33,044 nt of DNA. Origin: JBCCFK01 sp965262315 (lineage in GTDB: Bacteria; Actinomycetota; Acidimicrobiia; Acidimicrobiales; UBA8592). The position numbers were made by a program, and so were the translations under genes. The notes under the pieces are model-generated. The model was given only the letters and a program-made list of their open reading frames with translations, searched no databases and had not been told where the DNA came from. The stretch's first letter is position 1. Every line of letters starts with the position of its first letter. The stretch lies in NCBI GenBank assembly GCA_965262315.1, contig CBDHFJ010000042.1, positions 1 through 33,044 on the forward strand, read 5' to 3'. Shown here piece after piece: positions 7,212 to 13,727 of this stretch.

Positions 7212-7880
7212 TCAGTCCCGGGGCGTCTCCGCCGGGAGCCCCGCCAGGTGGGCGTGGTCGTTGTAGCGGACCAGCGTCCACCGGCCACGCTTCTCTCCGG
7301 TGTCGTCGACGCGGAACTCGGTCAGCGAGGTGTTGAGCGTCCACAGGTCGAACATGCCGTTCCGAGGCAGGTCGAGCAGGTGCCGGAACGCAATGTCGAT
7401 CACGCCGCCGTGGCACGCCACCATCACCGTCTTGCCGACGTTGTCGTGGAGGATGTGCTCGAACGCCCGGGCGGTGCGATCGAAGAACTCCAGCACCGTC
7501 TCGGTGCCGGGCCCGATCGGTCGATGCGGGCGGGTTCGGAAGTCGATCGGCCCGTGTTCTTCCTGGACCCGCTCGAAGTGCATGCCGTCCAGATCGCCCG
7601 GCCGATGCTCCTCGAGGTCCTTCTCGATCTGGATCGGGAGCCCGCCCAGCGCCTCGTTGACGATCTCGGCGGTCTCGTGCGCCCGAGGCAGCGTGCTGGC
7701 GTAGAGCACGTCCACGTCGGGTTCGCCACCCGTGGCCCACCGGTCCCGCAGCGCCTGCGCCTGGCGACGGCCCAGGTCCGAGAGCCCGTCGCAGGACTGC
7801 TCGCCGCCGAACACCCGGCGCACGGTCACGTTCGACTCCCCGTGCCGCACGAGGATCAGCTTCGTCATGGTCTCGGTCAT
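7212..7880 (-). CDS. Histidine phosphatase superfamily protein (phosphoglycerate-mutase-like)
   Basis: A 222-residue member of the branch-1 histidine phosphatases. Seen: LVRHGES with the phospho-acceptor His13 (residues 10-16), Arg66 in STLPRAHETA, acidic EEHRPGDLDG around 91-99 and the second catalytic His157 in VACHGGV. The family removes phosphate from sugars, cofactors or proteins; the substrate cannot be inferred. The ATG at 7880 is chosen because TAGCGT ends 7 nt upstream; an internal ATG four codons later is the only close alternative. It converges with the Lrp gene (3-nt gap) and is divergent from the F420-type oxidoreductase, whose leaderless promoter is back to back with its own. 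Confidence 0.87.
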   Translation of the reverse strand: MTETMTKLILVRHGESNVTVRRVFGGEQSCDGLSDLGRRQAQALRDRWATGGEPDVDVLYASTLPRAHETAEIVNEALGGLPIQIEKDLEEHRPGDLDGMHFERVQEEHGPIDFRTRPHRPIGPGTETVLEFFDRTARAFEHILHDNVGKTVMVACHGGVIDIAFRHLLDLPRNGMFDLWTLNTSLTEFRVDDTGEKRGRWTLVRYNDHAHLAGLPAETPRD

Positions 7881-7887
7881 GCCCGTC

Positions 7888-7893
7888 ACGCTA
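7888..7893 (-). promoter_or_regulatory. -10 element TAGCGT of leaderless histidine phosphatase gene
   Basis: TAGCGT on the minus strand, 7 nt before the ATG at 7880. It forms a back-to-back pair with the -10 of the divergent gene at 7937-7942, so the two promoters share under 70 bp. Confidence 0.5.
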
Positions 7894-7936
7894 GAGCGCC
7901 CGACGCGCACTGACGCAGGCCCAGCCGCTCGGCGGG

Positions 7937-7942
7937 TACGTT
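7937..7942 (+). promoter_or_regulatory. -10 element TACGTT of leaderless F420-type oxidoreductase gene
   Basis: TACGTT followed by 6 nt and the ATG at 7949; no ribosome site lies between them. Confidence 0.5.
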
Positions 7943-7948
7943 CGGGCC

Positions 7949-8830
7949 ATGACGTCGTCACAGTTCCCGATCCGTTTCGGCTGGCTCTCCCCGTGCATCG
8001 GCAACCAGTGGAGCGACCACCGCCCGATCGTGGTCGACCAGGCCAAGACCGTGCTGCCCACGGTCAACGACCACTTCGACTCGATGTGGATCGCCGACCA
8101 CTTCTACGGCTTCGATGCCAAGACCGATCCGTTCGTCGAGGCGTGGACGTCGCTCACGTGGCTGGCCGCGAAGTTCCCCGACGTCATGCTGTGCCACCAC
8201 GTGCTCGGCCACGGCTACCGCCCACCGGCTCTCACCGCGAAGATGGCCGCCACCCTGCAGGTCTTCTCCGAGAATCGGTTCATGTTGGGCATCGGCGCCG
8301 GCTGGCGCGGCGACGAGTACGAGGCCTACGGCTACGAGTTCCCGAGGCCCGCCGTGCGCTTCGCGCAGCTCGAAGAAGTGGTGGCGATCTGCCGGCTGAT
8401 GTGGACCGAGGACCTGCCGAGCTTCGAGGGCACCCACTACACCATCACCGAGGCCGCCGCTCCCCCGCTCCCCGAGGTCGTGCCCCCGGTCTGTATCGGC
8501 GCGAACGGCGAGCAGATCGGCCTGCCGTTGGTCGGCCGCATCGCCGACATGTGGCACAACAGCAGCCGTGACGAGGACGCCTGGCTCCGCAAGCGCGACA
8601 TCGTGCGCGCATCGGCCGAGGCGGCGGGCCGCGACCCTGGCTCCATCGAGACCGGCATCACCATCGAGCGCCCGCTCCCCGAGTCAGACGCCGAATCCGC
8701 CGAGTACGTCGAACTCATCGGTCGACGGCGCGAGGCCGGGGTGGACCACTTCGTGATGGACTTCGGCAACCCGTCGTCCATCGAGCCAATCCTGCGGTTC
8801 AGCGAACAGGTCATCGCCGAGCTCCGCTGA
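7949..8830 (+). CDS. LLM-class (F420-type) flavin/deazaflavin oxidoreductase
   Basis: A 293-residue luciferase-like TIM-barrel oxidoreductase, soluble. Seen: an N-terminal IRFGWLSPC strand, DSMWIADHFYGFD, the VLGHGYRPPALTAKMAATLQVFSENRFMLGIGAGWRGDEYEAYGYEF block typical of F420-dependent members (GxGxGWxxxE), and a conserved FAQLEEVVAICRLMWT helix. In actinobacteria these often use coenzyme F420 rather than FMN, but the cofactor is inferred. The start is fixed by a leaderless -10 box 6 nt upstream. A hairpin at 8902-8926 follows in the convergent gap and probably terminates this transcript. Substrate unknown. Confidence 0.88.
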   Translation: MTSSQFPIRFGWLSPCIGNQWSDHRPIVVDQAKTVLPTVNDHFDSMWIADHFYGFDAKTDPFVEAWTSLTWLAAKFPDVMLCHHVLGHGYRPPALTAKMAATLQVFSENRFMLGIGAGWRGDEYEAYGYEFPRPAVRFAQLEEVVAICRLMWTEDLPSFEGTHYTITEAAAPPLPEVVPPVCIGANGEQIGLPLVGRIADMWHNSSRDEDAWLRKRDIVRASAEAAGRDPGSIETGITIERPLPESDAESAEYVELIGRRREAGVDHFVMDFGNPSSIEPILRFSEQVIAELR

Positions 8831-8901
8831 GTGGCGCTGTGGCGCCGGCAGGAGATCGGGACGCCCCCGCGTGGATCTGGGGCGAAGGGGATGAATGGAG
8901 C

Positions 8902-8926
8902 GTCCCCGAACCGGCGGTATGGGGAC
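8902..8926. terminator. Bidirectional terminator-like hairpin between convergent genes
   Basis: GTCCCC (8902-8907) pairs with GGGGAC (8921-8926); inside, ACC pairs with GGT around a GGC turn. It lies between the oxidoreductase stop (8830) and the Imm7 stop (8943), as expected for a shared terminator. There is no T tract, which is common in high-GC genomes. Its left arm contains TCCCCGAA, which recurs at three more gene borders to the right. Confidence 0.5.
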
Positions 8927-8942
8927 ACTCTGCGTGGAAGGA

Positions 8943-9383
8943 CTACAAGGCATCGAACAGGTCCGGGTACACCGGGCCAAGAAACGGATCGCTTTGCTCG
9001 GTGACGTGGCCATTGCGGACCACGTGGACTCTGAAGACATTCGAGTAGTCAGCTTCAGCGCGCCGGTATCCCTTCCGCTCCGGTAGGTCCTCGTCGTCGA
9101 AGACGTAGACCACACCGAAAGAGCGCGTACTTGCCTTTGCGACCCAGTCCAACATGTCCCACACCACGCTCGCCCGATGGTTGCGGGAGGCCATGAACGA
9201 GAGGAGCCCAGTGTGGTTGTTGAGGTAGTCGACGAGCCGCCAGTTGAGGAATGGCGACTCGTTCTCAGCTGCCCAACGCCGGAAACTGTCGAACAACGCC
9301 TGATCGGCTTGGTTGATCTGGTCGAGCAAGCTTCCGGCTGGGTGGTCGGCTTGGAGAATGCACCAGCCCTGCACGAGGAGCAT
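8943..9383 (-). CDS. Imm7-family immunity protein (orphan)
   Basis: A 146-residue soluble protein resembling immunity protein family Imm7 from polymorphic toxin and contact-dependent systems. Seen: an N-terminal MLLVQGWCIL strand (family hGW motif), an internal NHTGLLSFMASRNHR with the conserved Asn-His-Arg, SFGVVYVFDDEDL matching the SYGLLYVxDxED signature, and a C-terminal DPFLGPVYPDLFD. Imm7 proteins neutralise a cognate effector, often a nuclease-type toxin. No toxin or secretion gene lies next to it, so it is an orphan here. The ATG at 9383 is preferred over a TTG three codons upstream because TAGGTT ends 7 nt before it. Composition is lower in GC than neighbours, consistent with acquisition. 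Confidence 0.72.
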   Translation of the reverse strand: MLLVQGWCILQADHPAGSLLDQINQADQALFDSFRRWAAENESPFLNWRLVDYLNNHTGLLSFMASRNHRASVVWDMLDWVAKASTRSFGVVYVFDDEDLPERKGYRRAEADYSNVFRVHVVRNGHVTEQSDPFLGPVYPDLFDAL

Positions 9384-9390
9384 GCCGCAC

Positions 9391-9396
9391 AACCTA
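9391..9396 (-). promoter_or_regulatory. -10 element TAGGTT of leaderless Imm7 gene
   Basis: TAGGTT on the minus strand followed by 7 nt and the ATG at 9383. This decides the start: the alternative TTG lies inside the spacer. Confidence 0.45.
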
Positions 9397-9432
9397 CCGG
9401 GGCGGCCGAAACGGGTTCGCGCAATTTAATCG

Positions 9433-9452
9433 TCCCCGAAGTGCCGTTGGGA
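9433..9452. repeat. Degenerate TCCCCGAA hairpin repeat, copy 2
   Basis: TCCCCGAA (9433-9440) followed by a partial complementary arm GGGA (9449-9452). It is the weakest-folding of four similar copies (8903, 9433, 9717, 10081), each at a gene border. The gap 9384-9506 otherwise shows only a short A+T-rich patch (AATTTAAT at 9423-9430). Confidence 0.35.
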
Positions 9453-9506
9453 GGCGAGAGCTCGCGTATTGCCTCGGGTTTACCGACACGCGCCAATGCT
9501 GGGACG

Positions 9507-9698
9507 ATGTTGGATGTGGTCTGGTTACTCGGCGCGGCTTGGACCGGCGGCTCACTGCCGGCGTGGATCGGGATCATGGCAATCGTGTACGGCTTGGTCC
9601 GCATAGCGCTCGGCGCGGCGCATCACGAGCGGCCGAAGGTCCTTCTAGCTCGCTATGTGCCGTTTCTTGCCGTGGGCGCTGTGATGCTGTTCGTGTAG
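9507..9698 (+). CDS. Small predicted membrane protein, 63 residues
   Basis: Begins MLDVVWLLGAAWTGGSLPAW and has two hydrophobic stretches (about 3-30 and 44-62) separated by a basic HHERPK loop, the layout of a two-helix membrane protein. No family recognised. The ATG at 9507 is chosen because the sequence upstream in frame is not protein-like; GGGACG precedes it and is a poor ribosome site. Downstream lies a 7-bp-stem hairpin that could terminate it. Coding status is only moderately supported. Confidence 0.42.
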   Translation: MLDVVWLLGAAWTGGSLPAWIGIMAIVYGLVRIALGAAHHERPKVLLARYVPFLAVGAVMLFV

Positions 9699-9716
9699 AC
9701 GCACCCAGGTCGGCTA

Positions 9717-9738
9717 TCCCCGAAGCGCCGATCGGGGA
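9717..9738. terminator. Terminator-like hairpin; TCCCCGAA repeat copy 3
   Basis: TCCCCGA (9717-9723) pairs perfectly with TCGGGGA (9732-9738) around an 8-nt loop, 18 nt after the stop of the 63-residue membrane protein. No T run follows. It shares the TCCCCGAA half with the copies at 8903, 9433 and 10081. Confidence 0.45.
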
Positions 9739-9814
9739 CATCGCGGTCTGAAGCGGTGAAAGGAGTGGTCGTACGACCGGTCTCCTCGCCGCTCGGTCTG
9801 GCACTCTGGCTCCC

Positions 9815-10054
9815 ATGGGCGGAAGCGACACCATTCCGCAAGCCGCCGCATCGGCACTGGTCGGCCTTTTGACCGCCACCCTCGTCTTTGCTCCGCTCGC
9901 TGGGATCAGCGTGGTGGTCTTTGGATTCAACGGGTGGGACGCGAGTTGGGGTGGGCCAATGCTGTGGCTGCTACCCACCGCTGGCGCAGTGGTCGTGGGC
10001 TTCCTCGTCGGCCGCTGGGCGTGGCGCATCGCATCGGCCGAGCGCGGCGAGTAG
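9815..10054 (+). CDS. Small predicted membrane protein, 79 residues
   Basis: Starts MGGSDTIPQAAASALVGLL and has two clear hydrophobic helices (about 10-36 and 47-68), then a short basic/acidic tail (RIASAERGE). No family recognised. A CACTCT element lies 7 nt before the ATG, a weak variant of the leaderless -10 seen elsewhere. It sits between the other tiny membrane protein and the DUF222-HNH gene, which faces it. Probably real because of its clean hydrophobic pattern and natural ending, but no function can be proposed. Confidence 0.5.
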   Translation: MGGSDTIPQAAASALVGLLTATLVFAPLAGISVVVFGFNGWDASWGGPMLWLLPTAGAVVVGFLVGRWAWRIASAERGE

Positions 10055-10080
10055 ATCCCGGCCGCTCCTTCGCCGCCCCA

Positions 10081-10101
10081 TCCCCGAACTGCTGGTCTGG
10101 G
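10081..10101. repeat. Degenerate TCCCCGAA hairpin repeat, copy 4
   Basis: TCCCCGAA (10081-10088), with a partial complementary GGG at 10099-10101, between the convergent 79-residue membrane protein (stop 10054) and the DUF222-HNH gene (stop 10106). It may serve as a weak shared terminator. Confidence 0.3.
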
Positions 10102-10105
10102 CCGC

Positions 10106-11110
10106 TCACTCCTCCGCATGACGACGGTGGTGGCAGGGTGCACACCGGAGCTTAAGCTCCTCCACCACGGTCCGACCGGTCTCTTCGTAGGCGGGCACAT
10201 GGTCGTATTCGAGGAGGTCTGTCCGTCCGCAGTCGACGCATGCCCGATCCCTCGCTTTGACGACCCGCTTCTGACGTGTGGTCGGGTGGCGATGGGCCCC
10301 GGACGCGTTGATCGGGCGACCGTCGGCATCGTGGATCAGCGCCCGCAGCCTGGCCCCGTCGATCAACGAGGCGATGGCGGTCTCGGTCACGGGCGTGCCG
10401 TCGTCGGCGGTGCAACCGTCGCCGCGGACGTGGAAGATCACCTCGGTCGTGGTGCTGCCGACGCCCGTGGTGAGCAGCTGGTGCAACGCGTCCGCATGCT
10501 GCTGCGCCGAGGTCGGGTAGGCACCGGACGCGTCCGCGGTCGCGCGCATACGCATGACGATGGCCGTCAGCACCGAGATCAAGACAGCGGCGATGTGTGG
10601 CGGCAGGCGCAGCGTGAAGGTCACCATGCCGTCGGGTCCGGTGCGCCACGTGACCGACCGTTGCCTGCGATGCCAGTCGTCGAGCTCCTCGGGCGACGAC
10701 GAGTCTCGCAGCCACGCCGCCAGGGCCCGGTTGAGGTCGCCTGCTGGGGTCCGGTCAGCGATCGCCAGCAGCTCGAGCTCGTTCTCGGGAGTGGCGAATC
10801 GCGTCAGCGCCCGAGCCTTGGCGTAGGAGATCCGTCGTGATGCGAACGCGTCCGCGGTCGCCGGCAGCTCACGCAGTCGACGACCGACGCGGATCCATTC
10901 CCGGGCGGTGCAGACCTCGATGTCGGCCAGGTCGGCCAAGTAGTGCGCCGCCGTCGGCCAGCCGCCACTGGCCCACTCATGGGAGTCCGCGAAGTCCGCG
11001 GACGCGCAGACGATGCGCCACTGGCATCGAGCCAACGTGTCGGTGAGGGTCGCCAACTCGGTGGCGAGCGGGCCGGGCGGACGCGTCCGCGCGGTGGTCG
11101 TCGCAGTCAT
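10106..11110 (-). CDS. DUF222 / HNH endonuclease domain protein (13E12-repeat family type)
   Basis: A 334-residue protein: an N-terminal alpha-helical DUF222 region (about 15-230) with RVGRRLRELPATADAFASRRISYAKARAL, followed by a C-terminal HNH nuclease fold (about 285-334). The HNH carries a structural zinc set Cys291/Cys294 and Cys323/Cys326, the metal-binding Asp303-His304, and CHHRRH at the end; the usual middle Asn is Glu318. This family is abundant and multicopy in actinobacteria, and its role is not established; mobility or DNA transactions are often suspected. The ATG at 11110 has TGGAG 7-8 nt upstream. Its upstream region holds the duplicated hairpins described at 11195 and 11448. 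GC-rich palindromes such as 11077-11090 lie inside the 5' coding part. Confidence 0.85.
   Translation of the reverse strand: MTATTTARTRPPGPLATELATLTDTLARCQWRIVCASADFADSHEWASGGWPTAAHYLADLADIEVCTAREWIRVGRRLRELPATADAFASRRISYAKARALTRFATPENELELLAIADRTPAGDLNRALAAWLRDSSSPEELDDWHRRQRSVTWRTGPDGMVTFTLRLPPHIAAVLISVLTAIVMRMRATADASGAYPTSAQQHADALHQLLTTGVGSTTTEVIFHVRGDGCTADDGTPVTETAIASLIDGARLRALIHDADGRPINASGAHRHPTTRQKRVVKARDRACVDCGRTDLLEYDHVPAYEETGRTVVEELKLRCAPCHHRRHAEE
11077..11090. repeat. 14-bp perfect palindrome GCGGACGCGTCCGC
   Basis: Lies in codons 7-12 of the DUF222-HNH gene. The core GGACGCG recurs in the non-coding DNA upstream (11274-11365) and in reverse orientation near 11526-11546. Within the gene the related sequences encode Thr-Ala-Asp-Ala stretches, so part of the recurrence may be codon bias. 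Confidence 0.4.
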
Positions 11111-11194
11111 GTTGCAGCTCCAGGTGAGAACACCGTTCGAGGCCGAACCATCGGCGAGCCGCTTCTCTTCACCCGTGGCATCGGGGAAGACCCT

Positions 11195-11264
11195 GCTCGA
11201 GGGACGACACCGGAGAGCGAAGCGGTCCCTCGAGCGTACCGACGCCCACTGACACTCTTCGGAA
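11195..11264. repeat. Structured repeat copy 1: 11-bp inverted repeat with 19-nt loop plus conserved flank
   Basis: GCTCGAGGGAC (11195-11205) pairs perfectly with GTCCCTCGAGC (11225-11235). The 19-nt loop contains GCGAAGC (11217-11223), a sequence known for forming very stable mini-hairpins. A conserved flank (GTACCGA, then ACTGACA and TTCGGAA) runs to about 11264. It lies 85 bp upstream of the DUF222-HNH start, in its leader or promoter region. See copy 2 for the compensatory change. Confidence 0.75.
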
Positions 11265-11273
11265 CTGACGCGC

Positions 11274-11365
11274 CCGCGGACGCGCCGCCGACCGACCGTC
11301 TCCGCCCAGACGCCCGCGGACGCGTTTCCAGACACCCAGATCCGCTCCAGGCCGCCGCGGACGCG
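11274..11365. repeat. Three CCGCGGACGCG motifs at 40-41 bp spacing
   Basis: Exact copies at 11274-11284, 11314-11324 and 11355-11365 in non-coding DNA between the two structured hairpins. The spacing of about 40 bp would place them on the same DNA face. They could be protein-binding sites or remnants of a 40-bp tandem repeat; the intervening bases are only loosely similar. Confidence 0.5.
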
Positions 11366-11447
11366 TCAGCATATGGGTCCGCAACGACGCTGAACCGCCC
11401 ACGACGCCGAACCCTCCACAGATCTGGGCGGTCCCCTCGATGGTGCC

Positions 11448-11516
11448 GCTCGAGGCACGACGGCGGAGAGCGAAGCGGTGCCTCGAGCGTACCGAAGACG
11501 ACTGACAGTTTCGGAA
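11448..11516. repeat. Structured repeat copy 2, with compensatory base-pair change
   Basis: GCTCGAGGCAC (11448-11458) pairs perfectly with GTGCCTCGAGC (11478-11488) across a 19-nt loop that again holds GCGAAGC (11470-11476). Relative to copy 1, one stem pair has switched from G-C (11203/11227) to C-G (11456/11480), so pairing is kept. The flank GTACCGA...ACTGACA...TTCGGAA is also shared. The interval 11111-11596 has no protein-like frame and contains this pair plus the CCGCGGACGCG motifs. Confidence 0.75.
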
Positions 11517-11596
11517 GAGGGCGGCCGACGCGTCCGCTGGCGCGTCCGCACCGGGAGTCGACGCCGGCGCTGCACCCGATGCCGACCCAGCGGAGC

Positions 11597-12091
11597 TCAG
11601 ACGAGCAGCTTCCAGAAGGTAACCTTGTGGTCACCCGGTCCGTAGAAGTCCCGGATGCGGGCCTCCTCGACGAAGCCGCGAGCCCCGTAGAACGCCCGTG
11701 CCTGGTCGTAGTCGTCGAGGCTCGAGGTGTCGACGATCAGGGTCCAGGCGACGGCATCGCCGAGGTTCCGAAGCGCTGCTTCGACGTGGGACATCAACGC
11801 CGACCCGGTACCGGACCCATGCAGATCCGGTGCCGTGGCGATGAAGTACAGGTTCCACATGCGGTCGGCGAACGGTTCGGGCGCGTAGTACGCCGCACCA
11901 GCGATCGGTTCGCCGTCGGCGGCCTCGGCGACGAGCCAGTGGTGCCCGTCGAGACTGCCGTCGAAGAAGCCCATGAGCATCTCGTCGAAGTCGCCCAGCT
12001 CGTCCGGTTCGAACATGTGGTTGTCGAGGGCGAGCTGTTTGATCTGGTCGGTGTCCGCCGGCGTGGCGGCGCGAACGTTGAGGTTGGTCAA
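11597..12091 (-). CDS. GNAT-family N-acetyltransferase
   Basis: A 164-residue acetyl-CoA-dependent acyltransferase. Seen: an N-terminal VRAATPADTDQIKQLAL helix, EPIAGAAYYAPEP, a central strand WNLYFIATAPDLHGSGTGSALMSHVEAAL with the acetyl-CoA pyrophosphate-binding segment (HGSGTGSAL, variant of Q/RxxGxG/A), and the C-terminal DQARAFYGARGFVEEARIRDFYGPGD with the family's ARAFYxxxGF motif. The substrate is unknown. The TTG start at 12091 is chosen because GAAAGGA lies about 8 nt upstream and the product begins MTNLNVRAAT; no ATG fits. It has a conventional ribosome site, unlike many neighbours. Confidence 0.85.
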   Translation of the reverse strand: MTNLNVRAATPADTDQIKQLALDNHMFEPDELGDFDEMLMGFFDGSLDGHHWLVAEAADGEPIAGAAYYAPEPFADRMWNLYFIATAPDLHGSGTGSALMSHVEAALRNLGDAVAWTLIVDTSSLDDYDQARAFYGARGFVEEARIRDFYGPGDHKVTFWKLLV

Positions 12092-12166
12092 CGGTCTGGT
12101 CCTTTCGTGAGGTCGATGAACTGAACGATCGGCGGGGAGTCAGGGCGCGACTCGACCCGCTGCGAG

Positions 12167-12195
12167 CCGTGGACAGCCGGAGCGGCCATCCACGG
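12167..12195. terminator. Hairpin in the gap upstream of the GNAT gene
   Basis: CCGTGGA (12167-12173) pairs with TCCACGG (12189-12195) and, inside a CA/CA internal loop, GCCG pairs with CGGC around GAG. It lies about 195 nt after the membrane-protein gene at 12391 and 76 nt before the GNAT start, all on the minus strand. It could terminate the former or act in the leader of the latter. The rest of 12092-12390 has no convincing gene in any frame. Confidence 0.4.
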
Positions 12196-12390
12196 CGATT
12201 CAGGCTGTGGGGCTCGACTTCACAAAGCTCCTCGGGTGGACCGCCCCGACCGTACCCGCACGACAGCGAGGGCCGGGGAGTTTCGGAGGCAACAGCCAGA
12301 ACGTCGACGGACCTGTCGCACCGATCAACGCGCTCAGGTTCCGGTCCAGCTCGGCCTTCGACGTCTTCGTCTACACCTCGGCGGCGGAAG

Positions 12391-12831
12391 CTACCCGCTG
12401 CGGGAGCCGGGATGCACAACCGCCCCTGCACCGTCCTCGGCGTTGCCGTCGATGACGAGGCGCTCGCCGACGGGTTGGCGCAACTCGACGTCGAACCTCG
12501 GCGCTTCACAATCGTTCGCGCCACGCAACGACTCGGCGAAGATCACCACCCGCTGGTCGTCCTCCACCAGCCGAGCGAGGCGCGCACCCGACTCGCACTC
12601 ACCTGCCCAGACCGTGATGACGGTTGCGTCGGCGGTTGCGCGGAAGTCGTGGATCGTCACCGGCTTGAACCGACGATTGTCGATCTGTTGCCACACGATC
12701 GGGCTCAGCAGCGCCACCGCCAGCGCTGCCAGGGCCGCGTGGGCCATGCGACGACGCAGGCGCTCGCGCCGCTTCACCTCGGCCACGTGATGACGATCGA
12801 CGCCAGCTCGGTTGTCGGTCTGCTCGCCCAT
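12391..12831 (-). CDS. Hypothetical protein with one N-terminal membrane helix
   Basis: A 146-residue protein: a polar basic N-terminus (RRERLRRR), one hydrophobic segment at about 29-46 (AHAALAALAVALLSPIVW), then a mixed alpha/beta region with two Cys residues (Cys79, Cys107) on the likely extracytoplasmic side, which could form a disulphide. No family recognised. The ATG at 12831 has a strong GGAGGGGG ribosome site 6-7 nt upstream, which supports it as real and shows it is not leaderless. It is divergent from the HAD phosphatase gene (86-bp gap). Confidence 0.6.
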   Translation of the reverse strand: MGEQTDNRAGVDRHHVAEVKRRERLRRRMAHAALAALAVALLSPIVWQQIDNRRFKPVTIHDFRATADATVITVWAGECESGARLARLVEDDQRVVIFAESLRGANDCEAPRFDVELRQPVGERLVIDGNAEDGAGAVVHPGSRSG

Positions 12832-12904
12832 CGCCGACCCCCTCCGCGAGAGTCTCGCGCGCCCACGAACCCACTCGCCCGCAGCCCTGGCACCTCCACC
12901 CCGC

Positions 12905-12910
12905 TACGGT
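12905..12910 (+). promoter_or_regulatory. -10 element TACGGT of leaderless HAD gene
   Basis: TACGGT followed by 7 nt and the GTG at 12918, with no ribosome site. Confidence 0.5.
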
Positions 12911-12917
12911 CACGGCC

Positions 12918-13718
12918 GTGACCAGACCGCGGATGTTCGCGTCCGATCTCGACGGCACGCTCCTGGGGCCGGACCACAGCGTGAGCGCTCGCACCCACAC
13001 CGCCATCGCCGCGGCACTCGACGTCGGCGTCGAGGTCGTCGCGGCCACCGGCCGCAGCCGGCTGACCGCACTGCCGATCGTCGAGCACACCCCCATCCGT
13101 TGGGCGGTGTGCTCCAACGGGGCGATGGTGTGGGACTGCCACGCGTCTGCGGTCGACACGCATCGTCCGATCGACGGGACGCTGGCCTGCGACGTCATCG
13201 GCCACCTGCGCGCCACCATCCCGGGCGTGACCCTCGGCTGGGAGGTGATCGGCGGGTACGGGTTCGAGGAACACTACGGCCCGAAACCGCCATCGCTCGG
13301 CCGCCACGGTGTCGTGGGCGATCAGCCCGAACCCACGCCCGACGCCACGGTCCTCAAGCTCTTCGTCGACCACCCTGACGTGACCACCGCCTCCGAGGCG
13401 ATGGACGTGCTGGGCTCGGCCCTGCCCGACGGCGTCACCGGCGTGTCGTCGGGCGGCCCGTACCTGGAGCTCACCGCCACGGGCGTCAACAAGGCCTCGA
13501 CCCTGGCCCTGCTCGCCGACCGGCTGGGCGTGGCCCATGCCGACGTCGTCACCTTCGGCGACAGCCACAACGACATCGAGATGCTGCGCTGGGCGGGAAC
13601 GGGCGTGGCCATGGGCAACGCCCATCCGGACGTGGCTGCCGTCAGCGACGTCCAGGTCGAGTCCAACGCCGACGACGGCGTGGCTCGTTGGATCGAGGCG
13701 GCGCTCAGCGACGGCTGA
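12918..13718 (+). CDS. Cof-type HAD-IIB family phosphatase
   Basis: A 266-residue haloacid-dehalogenase-type hydrolase, probably a Mg2+-dependent sugar or nucleotide phosphatase. Seen: motif I DLDGT at 10-14 (Asp10 nucleophile, Asp12 acid/base), motif II TGR at 44-46, motif III Lys192 in TGVNKASTL, and motif IV GDSHNDIEML (214-223, Asp215/Asp219). The cap region (about 80-185) is of type IIB, and the length is typical of Cof/YidA-like enzymes. The GTG at 12918 is fixed by the family N-terminus and the -10 box 7 nt upstream. It converges with the methionine aminopeptidase gene, 9 nt apart. Substrate not deducible. Confidence 0.9.
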   Translation: MTRPRMFASDLDGTLLGPDHSVSARTHTAIAAALDVGVEVVAATGRSRLTALPIVEHTPIRWAVCSNGAMVWDCHASAVDTHRPIDGTLACDVIGHLRATIPGVTLGWEVIGGYGFEEHYGPKPPSLGRHGVVGDQPEPTPDATVLKLFVDHPDVTTASEAMDVLGSALPDGVTGVSSGGPYLELTATGVNKASTLALLADRLGVAHADVVTFGDSHNDIEMLRWAGTGVAMGNAHPDVAAVSDVQVESNADDGVARWIEAALSDG

Positions 13719-13727
13719 GCCCGGACC

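Noticed and set aside
11274..11365. CRISPR-like array of short repeats
   Set aside because: Only three 11-bp units with GC-rich, partly similar spacers and no cas genes; the size is wrong for CRISPR.
11107..11634. Open frames of 69-175 codons across 11.1-11.6 kb
   Set aside because: Ser/Arg/Gly-rich and without natural hydrophobic pattern; they run through inverted repeats, so the interval is better treated as non-coding.
12169..12921. Plus-strand frame of 250 codons over the 12391-12831 gene
   Set aside because: The minus-strand product has a clean membrane helix and a strong ribosome site; the plus frame is a shadow.
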